This document shows positions 17,964 to 25,820 of a stretch of DNA of 64,000 nt, in pieces. Source of the DNA: Niastella sp966212235 (lineage in GTDB: Bacteria; Bacteroidota; Bacteroidia; Chitinophagales; Chitinophagaceae); assembly GCA_966212235.1 (NCBI GenBank), contig CBIHPP010000001.1:620001-684000 (forward strand). Reading direction: 5' to 3'. Within the stretch, counting starts at the first letter, position 1. Every line of letters begins with the position of its first letter. Below the pieces are notes generated by a model that saw only the letters and a program-made list of their open reading frames with translations, had not been told where the DNA came from and did not search any database. The translations under genes were made by a program, and so were the position numbers.

Positions 17964-18989
17964 ATGAAAAATAAATCCGTCAAACGAACCGGTTGGTTTG
18001 CGGTCTGTTTATTAATGACGACTGCTATCAAAACAGTTGCCCAAACAGATCCACACTTTACGCAGAACTATACATTTCCCCTGTATATCAATCCCGCGCT
18101 TGCCGGCAGCTCCGATGGAGATTACAGGGCCTCTGCCATATTTCGTAACCAGTGGGGGAGCATCAGTAGTCTGTATCGTACCATTGGCGTTTCATTTGAT
18201 ACACGTACCAATAAAAATGCGGCGCTTGGTATCAACCTGTTGAACCAGTCTGCCGGTGATGGTGGGTTTAATTACCTTACTTTATCCGGTTCTTATGCCT
18301 ACAACGGCGTTAAGTTCGGAAAGGATTTTAACCAGCGTATTGTGATGGCCCTCCAGGGTGGCATTATCAGCCGCAGGGTCGACCGTTCAAAATTCAAATG
18401 GGGCCAGCAATGGAATCCGATCACAGGTTACCATGCCGACAATCCAACAAACGAAACTTTTACAAAAACGTCTTCCATCGTTCCCGATATAGGGGCCGGC
18501 ATCCTGTATTATGATGCGTCGCCGGAAAAGAAGATCAACGTATTCGGTGGCTTATCTGTATATCATTTAAACAGACCTAAAGATCCGATCGTCACCAACA
18601 ACAATACCGACCTCAACAGAATCCCTATCCGTTATTCCGTACATGGAGGATTAAGCTATAATGTATCACCGGATATCAGAGTAATACCGCATGTGCTGTA
18701 TATGCGACAGGGTACTGCATCTGAAGTAATGACGGGTTTTTATGGACAAATAAATGTAAATGCAGAAACCGATTTTATGCTGGGCGGCTATTACCGCGTT
18801 AATGATGCGATCGCGCCTTATGTGGGTATTGATTACAGGAATTTTGTGATCGGGTTAAGCTATGATGCGAATGTTTCGAAATTAAGATCATTGACAAAAA
18901 ATGTAAACAGTTTTGAGCTCACCCTTTCCTATATCAAACGGTCTGGCACAAAGAGCATTGTTGATTTTGTTCGTTGTGCAAGACTTTAA
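17964..18989 (+). CDS. PorP/SprF-family type IX secretion system membrane protein
   Basis: The 341-residue product has a signal peptide ending VAQ (about residue 27), followed by the family opening DPHFTQNYTFPLYINPALAG, which is diagnostic of PorP/SprF proteins. The remainder is a beta-barrel-like sequence with strands such as GISNRRVD-type turns and GIDYRNFVIGLSYD near the end. In Flavobacterium, SprF proteins are needed to export or attach partner adhesins with type B sorting domains; the gene 19 bases upstream encodes just such a protein, so pairing is a firm inference. The C-terminus ends in a few extra polar residues. Confidence 0.92.
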   Translation: MKNKSVKRTGWFAVCLLMTTAIKTVAQTDPHFTQNYTFPLYINPALAGSSDGDYRASAIFRNQWGSISSLYRTIGVSFDTRTNKNAALGINLLNQSAGDGGFNYLTLSGSYAYNGVKFGKDFNQRIVMALQGGIISRRVDRSKFKWGQQWNPITGYHADNPTNETFTKTSSIVPDIGAGILYYDASPEKKINVFGGLSVYHLNRPKDPIVTNNNTDLNRIPIRYSVHGGLSYNVSPDIRVIPHVLYMRQGTASEVMTGFYGQINVNAETDFMLGGYYRVNDAIAPYVGIDYRNFVIGLSYDANVSKLRSLTKNVNSFELTLSYIKRSGTKSIVDFVRCARL

Positions 18990-19038
18990 AATTTGATCCG
19001 ACCATCTAATAACCGATCCATTTAACAATTTTGTTACT

Positions 19039-21072
19039 ATGAGCACATTTTTACGATTAAGGCCCCAATCACTGTTTCGTCATTTTATTAGTTTACTGGT
19101 TGCCGGCATCTGCTGGCTACCGCTGCAAAGTCAACAGGTAGTAGCCGGTAAAAGTCCGCTGCAGTTAGCCGAGCAGTATTATGCGGCCGGTGAATATTAT
19201 ACAGCTGCCTATTTGTATGAACAATACCTGAACCCTTCAAAAACGAATGTAAATACACCGGCATTTACAACATATGCCAAAAAAGGCAGGGCGGCCGGGG
19301 GCATTCAAAACGGTTCCAGAGAAAGTATTCTATATAAACAGGCGGAGAGCTACCGGCTTGCCCATTATTGGGGAAACGCCGACTCTGCATACAAAAAATG
19401 TACAGATACCAAAGATGCCTTATACTGGAGTGCTGTTTGTGAACGCAGCCTGGGAAAATATGATGAGGCAGAAGAAAATATACGCAAATACTTAAACGCT
19501 GGTGGCACAAACGGGCAGTTTAAAGAAGCGGCGGAAAAGGAATTGCAGACGTTGCAATTCATTCGCCAGCAGTTAGCAGGAGCCGGTGCCGGCCTGGTGA
19601 ATAGTGCGAAGCTTAATACACCTGGCAGCTTTGAAAAAGGCGCTTTTGCAGTAAGAGCGGTAAGCAGTAACAAATACCTGGTCAGCAGTACGAAAGCAAG
19701 TGGGGGCGGGGCTAAAGGGGTAAACCCGAATTCGAGCCGTTTGTTTTATGCTACGTTGAAGAATGACAGTCTCGATCAACTCACCCCGGTTGTTTTACCA
19801 GTTGCCGGAATTTCAGATAACCAGGGGGTAGCCAGCTTCACTGCCGATGGCAATCGTATTTATTTTACCCAATGGAAAAAGGAAAATGGTCACATCGTTT
19901 CCAATATCTATTTCATCATTAACCGTGGTGATAGCGGGTGGACTGCACCGGCTTTATTGCCCCAGGTTAATATCAACGGGTTTAGCAGCAAGCAACCATT
20001 TTGCTCAGCAGATGGAGTCTATTTATATTTTGCTTCTGACCGTCCGGGCGGATCAGGTGGATTCGATATCTGGTATGCGCCTATATATGAAGATGGCAGT
20101 GCCGGCAGCCCTGTGAATGCGGGTGCAGCAGTAAATACAGCAGGTGATGAACAGGCCCCGTTCTATCATACCAGCAGTGGTTCGATGGTGTTTTCTACAA
20201 ATGGACGCCTGGGTATGGGTGGATATGATCTTTTTTTGGTCAAAGGGAGTGATGCCGCATGGGGCGTGCCCCGCAATATGGGTTACCCCATTAATTCATC
20301 GAGAGATGATATTTACTTTTTTGCTCCGGAAGATTCAGCGCTTTTGGCAACTGCCATTGTTGGGTCCGACAGGGGTATCGGATGCTGCCTTGAAAACTAT
20401 CTCATTAAAAAAACGTTTAAAAACAAACGGTTAACCGGAGTGGTGCGTGATCATAAGGATAACAGCCCTGTTGCCGATGCTGATATTGTTTTAACCGACC
20501 CGACTGGCAAAACCTGGTCAGCTAAAACAGATGGGGAAGGCAAATATTTGTTTGATACCATTCATAACGATTATTCGAATTACAAAGTAACCATCACCAA
20601 ACAAAATTATAATGATACTGTTGATGTGGTGAAAATTAATGATTCATCGGAAGTGAGCCTGCTGACCGATCAGGTATCCAATACAGATATGTACATTAAT
20701 AAAAAATTCGTTTTTAGTGCGGAGAATGTAGTTATTGTATATTTCGATTTTGACATGAACAACCTGAAAACAGAAGCGGTGAGCAAACTCGATTCGGTAT
20801 ACCAGGTGCTGGTGCAGTTGCCGGCTTCAACGCTTCAGATCTCAGCTTATACCGATGGCAAGGGTAGTAATGAATATAATAAAAAACTGAGTGACCGGCG
20901 TGCAAGGGCATGTGCCGATTACTTCATTGGCAAAGGGGTAGCTGCCAGCCGTATTACTTTTGAATCATTCGGGGCCTGTTGCCCGCTTGAACTGGAATTG
21001 ATCAATGGCCGCGATAATCCGGATGGCCGTAGCCGCAACAGAAGAGCATTGATCAATATAACGAAGGAATAA
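19039..21072 (+). CDS. PorE-like OmpA-family protein with TPR, beta-propeller and regulatory domains
   Basis: The 677-residue protein has an N-terminal signal region, TPR-like helices (about 35-180; QLAEQYYAAGEYYTAAYLYE), a PD40/WD40-like propeller (about 210-450; FASDRPGGSGGFDIWYAP), a carboxypeptidase-regulatory-like beta domain (about 465-550) and a C-terminal OmpA peptidoglycan-binding domain (about 560-677; VYFDFDMNNLKTEA, KKLSDRRARACADYF). This is the exact order of PorE of the T9SS. It is 49 bases after the PorP/SprF gene. In this setting it probably tethers the secretion or attachment complex to the cell wall. Multiple such sets are usual in Chitinophagia, so it need not be the housekeeping copy. 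Confidence 0.9.
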   Translation: MSTFLRLRPQSLFRHFISLLVAGICWLPLQSQQVVAGKSPLQLAEQYYAAGEYYTAAYLYEQYLNPSKTNVNTPAFTTYAKKGRAAGGIQNGSRESILYKQAESYRLAHYWGNADSAYKKCTDTKDALYWSAVCERSLGKYDEAEENIRKYLNAGGTNGQFKEAAEKELQTLQFIRQQLAGAGAGLVNSAKLNTPGSFEKGAFAVRAVSSNKYLVSSTKASGGGAKGVNPNSSRLFYATLKNDSLDQLTPVVLPVAGISDNQGVASFTADGNRIYFTQWKKENGHIVSNIYFIINRGDSGWTAPALLPQVNINGFSSKQPFCSADGVYLYFASDRPGGSGGFDIWYAPIYEDGSAGSPVNAGAAVNTAGDEQAPFYHTSSGSMVFSTNGRLGMGGYDLFLVKGSDAAWGVPRNMGYPINSSRDDIYFFAPEDSALLATAIVGSDRGIGCCLENYLIKKTFKNKRLTGVVRDHKDNSPVADADIVLTDPTGKTWSAKTDGEGKYLFDTIHNDYSNYKVTITKQNYNDTVDVVKINDSSEVSLLTDQVSNTDMYINKKFVFSAENVVIVYFDFDMNNLKTEAVSKLDSVYQVLVQLPASTLQISAYTDGKGSNEYNKKLSDRRARACADYFIGKGVAASRITFESFGACCPLELELINGRDNPDGRSRNRRALINITKE

Positions 21073-21094
21073 AGAACAGCCATTTCTACATAAA

Positions 21095-21127
21095 ACCGCC
21101 CGTCTAAGCTAAGCCAAGGCGGGCGGT
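21095..21127 (+). terminator. Terminator of the adhesin/PorP/PorE operon
   Basis: Arms ACCGCCCG and CGGGCGGT close a 17-base loop and are followed by TGTTATTATT. It lies 22 bases after the stop codon of the PorE-like gene. Confidence 0.8.
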
Positions 21128-21253
21128 TGTTATTATTGTATATGTCAGGGCGAATGACCGTTGTTTCGGTGTCATTCGTCAATATACGGCTGGTATCCGT
21201 TATATAACGATAACGCGCTTATGAAATAGAAGCAAGCATGCGACATCGATATT

Positions 21254-21268
21254 TCCAATTATTACTAG
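21254..21268 (+). promoter_or_regulatory. Shared 15-bp motif, copy ahead of pfaA
   Basis: TCCAATTATTACTAG, identical to the copies at 36550-36564 and 37894-37908. It lies 409 bases before the pfaA start, in a gene-free region. It is probably a binding site for a shared regulator; see findings. Confidence 0.6.
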
Positions 21269-21338
21269 TCGGTTTAACAAAAAATAACGTTTACTTGCAT
21301 TCACACCCCTGATACACTCCCCCTGTTACCGTTATAAT

Positions 21339-21356
21339 ATAACCAGGCCTGGTTAT
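21339..21356. promoter_or_regulatory. Perfect 18-bp palindrome ahead of pfaA
   Basis: ATAACCAGGCCTGGTTAT is an exact palindrome with no spacer, about 320 bases before pfaA and 70 bases after the 15-bp motif. Its symmetry suits a dimeric repressor or activator site. There is no T-tract, so it is not a typical terminator. Confidence 0.45.
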
Positions 21357-21437
21357 TATTCACACTGTTACAAGCTACATATTTTAGCCTATAATTTCGA
21401 AATTCCTGAAAATCAGGACAGTCATAGCCATTTACAT

Positions 21438-21470
21438 TTTGCAGTTTATCCTGCAAGCGGAATCAATTTG
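21438..21470 (+). promoter_or_regulatory. Possible Bacteroidota-type promoter of pfaA
   Basis: TTTG (21438-21441) and TCAATTTG (21463-21470) resemble the phylum's -33 TTTG and -7 TAnnTTTG elements with one mismatch and a 21-base spacer, which is at the long end. It would give a leader of about 200 bases. Weak call. Confidence 0.25.
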
Positions 21471-21677
21471 CCCGGGGATAAAACTCAATTACCGAAGATT
21501 TTATTGGTAAAAGCATTGGCGCTTAAACGCCATTGTTAATGGTAAAATATTGTCATGACTGTTTCGGCTGTCAAACAGGATCTTTTGCACTTAATCAAAA
21601 ACAAGCGCCTGAATTAGCGAAGCTATGCAGGGCAGATACATTGAAACAAATAGCTGCAACCATTAAATCCAGAAAAT

Positions 21678-24600
21678 ATGAACAAATCAATTGGCATCGA
21701 AAAAGACATTGCAGTAGTAGGAATGTCTTCCTTATTTGCAAAAGCAAAAAACCTTGACGAATACTGGCGAAACATTGTTGAAGAAATTGACTGTATTACA
21801 GAAGTTCCTGAGAATCGTTGGAAGATCAGCGATTATTACTCTCCCAACACGACCGATCCTGACAAGAGCTATAGCAAAGTCGGCGGCTTTATTCCCGATA
21901 TAAATTTCAACCCCATGGAATTCGGGCTTCCTCCAAATATTATTGAGCTTACCGACTCCTCACAACTATTGTCGCTTGTGGCGGCCAAAGCGGCGTTGGA
22001 AGATGCAGGCTATTGGAAAAACGAAAAGTTTAATAAAGAAATACGCCAGCGCACCGGAGTTGTATTAGGTGTTGGGGGTGGACAAAAACTATTGGTTACG
22101 CTTAATGCAAGATTGCAATACCCCATTTGGGAAAGAACCTTAAGAGCGTACGGAATTCCCGAAAAAGATCTGGCAGTGGTAACTGAGCATATTAAATCGG
22201 CCTATACAAGATGGGAAGAGAACTCATTTCCTGGTATGCTTGGCAATGTTATAGCTGGTAGAATTACCAACCGTTTTGATCTTGGCGGCACCAATTGTGT
22301 TGTTGATGCAGCTTGCGCTACAGCGCTTTCTGCCATTAAAATGGCCGTTATGGAATTGCAACTGGGGCATGTGGATATGATTATTACTGGTGGCGTTGAC
22401 ACTGATAACTCGCCAGCCATGTACCTTTCTTTCAGCAAAACACCGGCTTTCTCAAAAAAGAACCAGATAAGACCATTTGATGATGGATCGGATGGAATAG
22501 TCATAGGCGAAGGTATAGGCCTGGTCGTATTAAAGCGCCTTTCAGATGCCGTGCGTGATGGCGATAAAATATACTCCGTAATAAAAGGTATTGGAAGTTC
22601 CAGCGATGGAAAAAACAAAAGCATTTACGCACCGCAATCATCCGGGCAATCGTTGGCTTTAAAGCGTACGTACGAACAGGCTGGTTATTCAATGAATACC
22701 GTAGGATTGATTGAATGTCACGGAACCGGCACTCCTACGGGCGATCCTTCGGAGTTTGATTCGCTGAAAATGGAGATGGAAAACCAACAAGCCGAAAAGC
22801 AAAGTATCGCACTCAGCAGCGTTAAATCGCAAATAGGGCATACAAAATCAACGGCGGGCGCGGCAGGATTTATAAAGGCTTCGCTGGCTTTATACAATAA
22901 GATATTGCCCGCTACCATCCATGTAACGGCGCCTAACCGTAAGTTTGATATAGAGCATACGCCTTTTTATATCAATACCCTTACACGCCCGTGGATAAAA
23001 CCGTCAAACGCACCACGCAGAGCTTCGGTAAGCGCATTTGGTTTTGGCGGCACTAATTTTCACATTGCGTTGGAAGAATACCAACCAGAACATACTGAAT
23101 CATATCGCTCTTATACCTCCTCTTATGCAGTGGTATTAACGGCTGATTCAAAACATGAATTAATACATAAAGCCGGCCAGGTGCTTCAACAGTTGAATGC
23201 ATCCAACGCAAACGAAATATTAGCCGATATTTCAGACAACGCTTTAAAAATCACATTAAAAGGTAATCAACCCAGGTTGGGTTTTGTAGCAACGAATGTT
23301 GAGGAAGCAATTGCTAAACTTTCTGCAGTAATACAATATATCAGCACTACGGCAAAACCTGTTTTTGAACATCCCAAAGGATTTTATTATTCCGAAGACG
23401 ATTTGATAAAAGGAGGAAAAACCGCCGCACTATTCTCCGGACAGGGTGCTCAGTATATAAATATGTCAAATGATATGGCTTGCCTTTTCCCACCATTCAG
23501 GGAAGTATTGGGTAAGCTGGATGAAATATTTATAAAGAACGGAGAAAAAGCACTTTCAAAAATCGTGTATCCTGTGCCGGCATTTGACTCAGCAACCAAA
23601 GCGCAACAGAAACAGGAACTTACTCAAACTCAATATGCACAGCCAGCCATTGGAGCAATAAGCATGGCCTATTACAAATTGCTAAAACAGTCAGGTTTTT
23701 CGCCTGATATGGTTGCAGGACACAGCTTTGGTGAGCTCACGGCCCTTTGGGCTTCCGGAGCCTTAACAGAAGAAGATTATCTTTTACTGGCCGCAGCAAG
23801 AGGCCGTTGTATGGGCGCTAATACAGGTTTAGAGCGTGGCTCTATGTTGGCTGTTGGTGCAGATCTTGAAAAAGTAAAGGAAATCATGATCAACTTCAAA
23901 AAATTGGTCATTGCCAATATAAATTCGGATAACCAGATTGTTCTTGGCGGAGATACAAAAGAAATAGGATCTGCATTGGCCGAATTTCAGCGGTTAGGAA
24001 TTTCGGCAACAAAACTACCTGTTTCAGCGGCTTTCCACACTTCATTTGTTGAACATGCTGCAGGGCCATTTTCTGAAGTAATTGCTAAAACAAATTTCAA
24101 ATCCCCTGCAATTCCGGTATACAGCAACACGAGCGCTGCTAAATACCCTGAAACGGTGGAGGCCATTAAAGCCACATTATCTGCTCACATCCTAAAACCT
24201 GTTTTGTTTAAAGATGAAATAGAACAGCTATATAACGATCATGCACGGATATTTGTTGAATTTGGGCCTAAAGGGATCTTAACCAATCTTGTAAAGAAAA
24301 TATTAAACGGCAGGGAATTCATTGCCATTGCTATAAATTCATCGGAAGAAAAAGGCAGCGAATACCAGTTTAAGGAAGCGGTTATTAAAATGAAAATAGC
24401 AGGTTTGCCTGTTGCGGAGCCAGATGTATTTAAAATACCGGCGCAAAAAAATATCGTTGCCGACAAGCTAAATGTCGTATTAAGCGGCGCTAATTATCAA
24501 AGCGAAGCAACCATAAATTATTATAATGAAGGACTTGAAAAAGTAAAAAAATTAAAGGCTGCTGTAGAAACAACATACGCTCAGGAAGCAGCTAACAGTG

Positions 24601-25547
24601 AACAGCCGGTAAAAGTTACGGCTGTAAGTATTGGTGATACTGCACAAGGACGTGTTCAGTCAGCGTCAGCAGCAGGGGCAAATGCATTTTACAGCGATAT
24701 TTTCCTACAACAATTAAAAGGGTTTAAAGCCATTTCTCAATTGATGGCAGAGCAGGTAAACCTGTTGGAGTCATTGGTTTCAGGAAACGCAATAGCCGAT
24801 AAACATACTGAAAGTGAACCGCTTCTTTTTGTTCCTGAGCAATCAGCCATTGAAACGATACCTGTAATACAACGTGCCCCGGTACATTCACAAGTAAATG
24901 GTACGCCGGAGAACAATCTCACAATAAAAATATCAGCGACATCCAATGAGCTTGTAAATGCCCTTCTGCATGTTGTCAGTGATAAAACAGGTTATCCAAC
25001 GGATATGCTGGAACTCAGTATGGATATGGAGGCCGACTTAGGCATTGATTCTATAAAACGCGTGGAAATATTTGGCGCCATGCAGCAAGCCTTCCCAACC
25101 ATAACAGGTGCCAATCCAAAGGAAATGGCAGTACTGAAAACACTGGAACAAATTGTAGATTACCTGGGCGCAAAAACTGGCAATCTTTCAGTCGCCACTC
25201 CAATTATTGAAGTATCCACACAAACAGCACCCACACAAACAGCGCCCGTATCACCCGGAGTAGAAATAACTACGCTTGTACAATCGCTGTTCCAGGTTGT
25301 CAGTGATAAAACCGGTTACCCAACGGACATGCTGGAGCTCAGCATGGATATGGAGGCCGACTTAGGTATTGATTCCATAAAACGGGTGGAAATATTTGGC
25401 GCGATGCAGCAAGCCTTCCCAACCATCACAGGAGCCAATCCCAAGGAAATGGCGGTACTGAAAACGCTTGAACAAATTGTGAATTACCTGGGCGGGAAAA
25501 CCGGTACGACTTCCATTGCCACGCCAATTATTGCAGCAACCACATAA
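21678..25547 (+). CDS. pfaA: PUFA-synthase-like PfaA, N-terminal part: KS-AT-ACP-ACP
   Basis: The 1289-residue product begins with a ketosynthase (about 8-460): active-site Cys213 in VDAACATA and His in ECHGTGTPTGDP and SQIGHTKSTAG. An acyltransferase follows (about 575-890; LFSGQGAQ, nucleophile Ser683 in GHSFGE), then a long linker and two acyl-carrier domains with LGIDSIKR, carrier serines Ser1125 and Ser1233. In known PfaA proteins the chain continues with more carrier domains, KR and DH. Here a TAA at 25545-25547 ends it in the linker after ACP2, yet the same frame continues with a third ACP, KR and DH at 25665-28424. This is either two separate polypeptides, a recent nonsense mutation, readthrough, or a base error. 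AT Ser-context GHSFGE fits malonyl loading. The start gives a protein beginning NKSIGIEKDIAVVGMS. Confidence 0.92.
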   Translation: MNKSIGIEKDIAVVGMSSLFAKAKNLDEYWRNIVEEIDCITEVPENRWKISDYYSPNTTDPDKSYSKVGGFIPDINFNPMEFGLPPNIIELTDSSQLLSLVAAKAALEDAGYWKNEKFNKEIRQRTGVVLGVGGGQKLLVTLNARLQYPIWERTLRAYGIPEKDLAVVTEHIKSAYTRWEENSFPGMLGNVIAGRITNRFDLGGTNCVVDAACATALSAIKMAVMELQLGHVDMIITGGVDTDNSPAMYLSFSKTPAFSKKNQIRPFDDGSDGIVIGEGIGLVVLKRLSDAVRDGDKIYSVIKGIGSSSDGKNKSIYAPQSSGQSLALKRTYEQAGYSMNTVGLIECHGTGTPTGDPSEFDSLKMEMENQQAEKQSIALSSVKSQIGHTKSTAGAAGFIKASLALYNKILPATIHVTAPNRKFDIEHTPFYINTLTRPWIKPSNAPRRASVSAFGFGGTNFHIALEEYQPEHTESYRSYTSSYAVVLTADSKHELIHKAGQVLQQLNASNANEILADISDNALKITLKGNQPRLGFVATNVEEAIAKLSAVIQYISTTAKPVFEHPKGFYYSEDDLIKGGKTAALFSGQGAQYINMSNDMACLFPPFREVLGKLDEIFIKNGEKALSKIVYPVPAFDSATKAQQKQELTQTQYAQPAIGAISMAYYKLLKQSGFSPDMVAGHSFGELTALWASGALTEEDYLLLAAARGRCMGANTGLERGSMLAVGADLEKVKEIMINFKKLVIANINSDNQIVLGGDTKEIGSALAEFQRLGISATKLPVSAAFHTSFVEHAAGPFSEVIAKTNFKSPAIPVYSNTSAAKYPETVEAIKATLSAHILKPVLFKDEIEQLYNDHARIFVEFGPKGILTNLVKKILNGREFIAIAINSSEEKGSEYQFKEAVIKMKIAGLPVAEPDVFKIPAQKNIVADKLNVVLSGANYQSEATINYYNEGLEKVKKLKAAVETTYAQEAANSEQPVKVTAVSIGDTAQGRVQSASAAGANAFYSDIFLQQLKGFKAISQLMAEQVNLLESLVSGNAIADKHTESEPLLFVPEQSAIETIPVIQRAPVHSQVNGTPENNLTIKISATSNELVNALLHVVSDKTGYPTDMLELSMDMEADLGIDSIKRVEIFGAMQQAFPTITGANPKEMAVLKTLEQIVDYLGAKTGNLSVATPIIEVSTQTAPTQTAPVSPGVEITTLVQSLFQVVSDKTGYPTDMLELSMDMEADLGIDSIKRVEIFGAMQQAFPTITGANPKEMAVLKTLEQIVNYLGGKTGTTSIATPIIAATT

Positions 25548-25820
25548 AAAACTGAAAAAAAAGAAACAAAAGAAACAACAACTGTATCACCTGATGTAGA
25601 GAATACTACGCTTGTACAATCGCTGTTTCAGGTTGTCAGTGATAAAACCGGTTATCCAACGGATATGCTGGAGCTCAGCATGGATATGGAAGCCGACCTG
25701 GGAATTGATTCCATTAAACGTGTAGAGATTTTCGGCGCCATGCAGCAGGCCTTCCCAACCATCACAGGTGCCAATCCAAAGGAAATGGCAGTGCTGAAAA
25801 CGCTTGGGCAAATTGTGGAA
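24950..25820 (+). repeat. Three tandem acyl-carrier-domain repeats
   Basis: Near-identical DNA encoding a carrier domain occurs three times, with carrier serine codons at 25050, 25374 and 25710 (spacings 324 and 336 bases, differing by linker length). The core from VVSDKTGYP to AVLKTL is almost unchanged at the protein level. Tandem ACPs are a hallmark of PUFA synthases; here the third lies beyond the TAA. Confidence 0.93.
25545..25547 (+). other. In-frame TAA splitting PfaA
   Basis: The codons before (…ACC ACA) and after (AAA ACT GAA AAA) are in one frame. The translated stretch after the stop (KTEKKETKETTTVSPD, then TTLVQSLFQVVSDKTGYP) is the usual inter-ACP linker and the first helix of ACP3, almost the same as the matching part ahead of ACP2. 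One base change would restore a single frame of about 2248 codons, for example CAA or GAA to TAA. No frameshift is involved. Confidence 0.9.
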
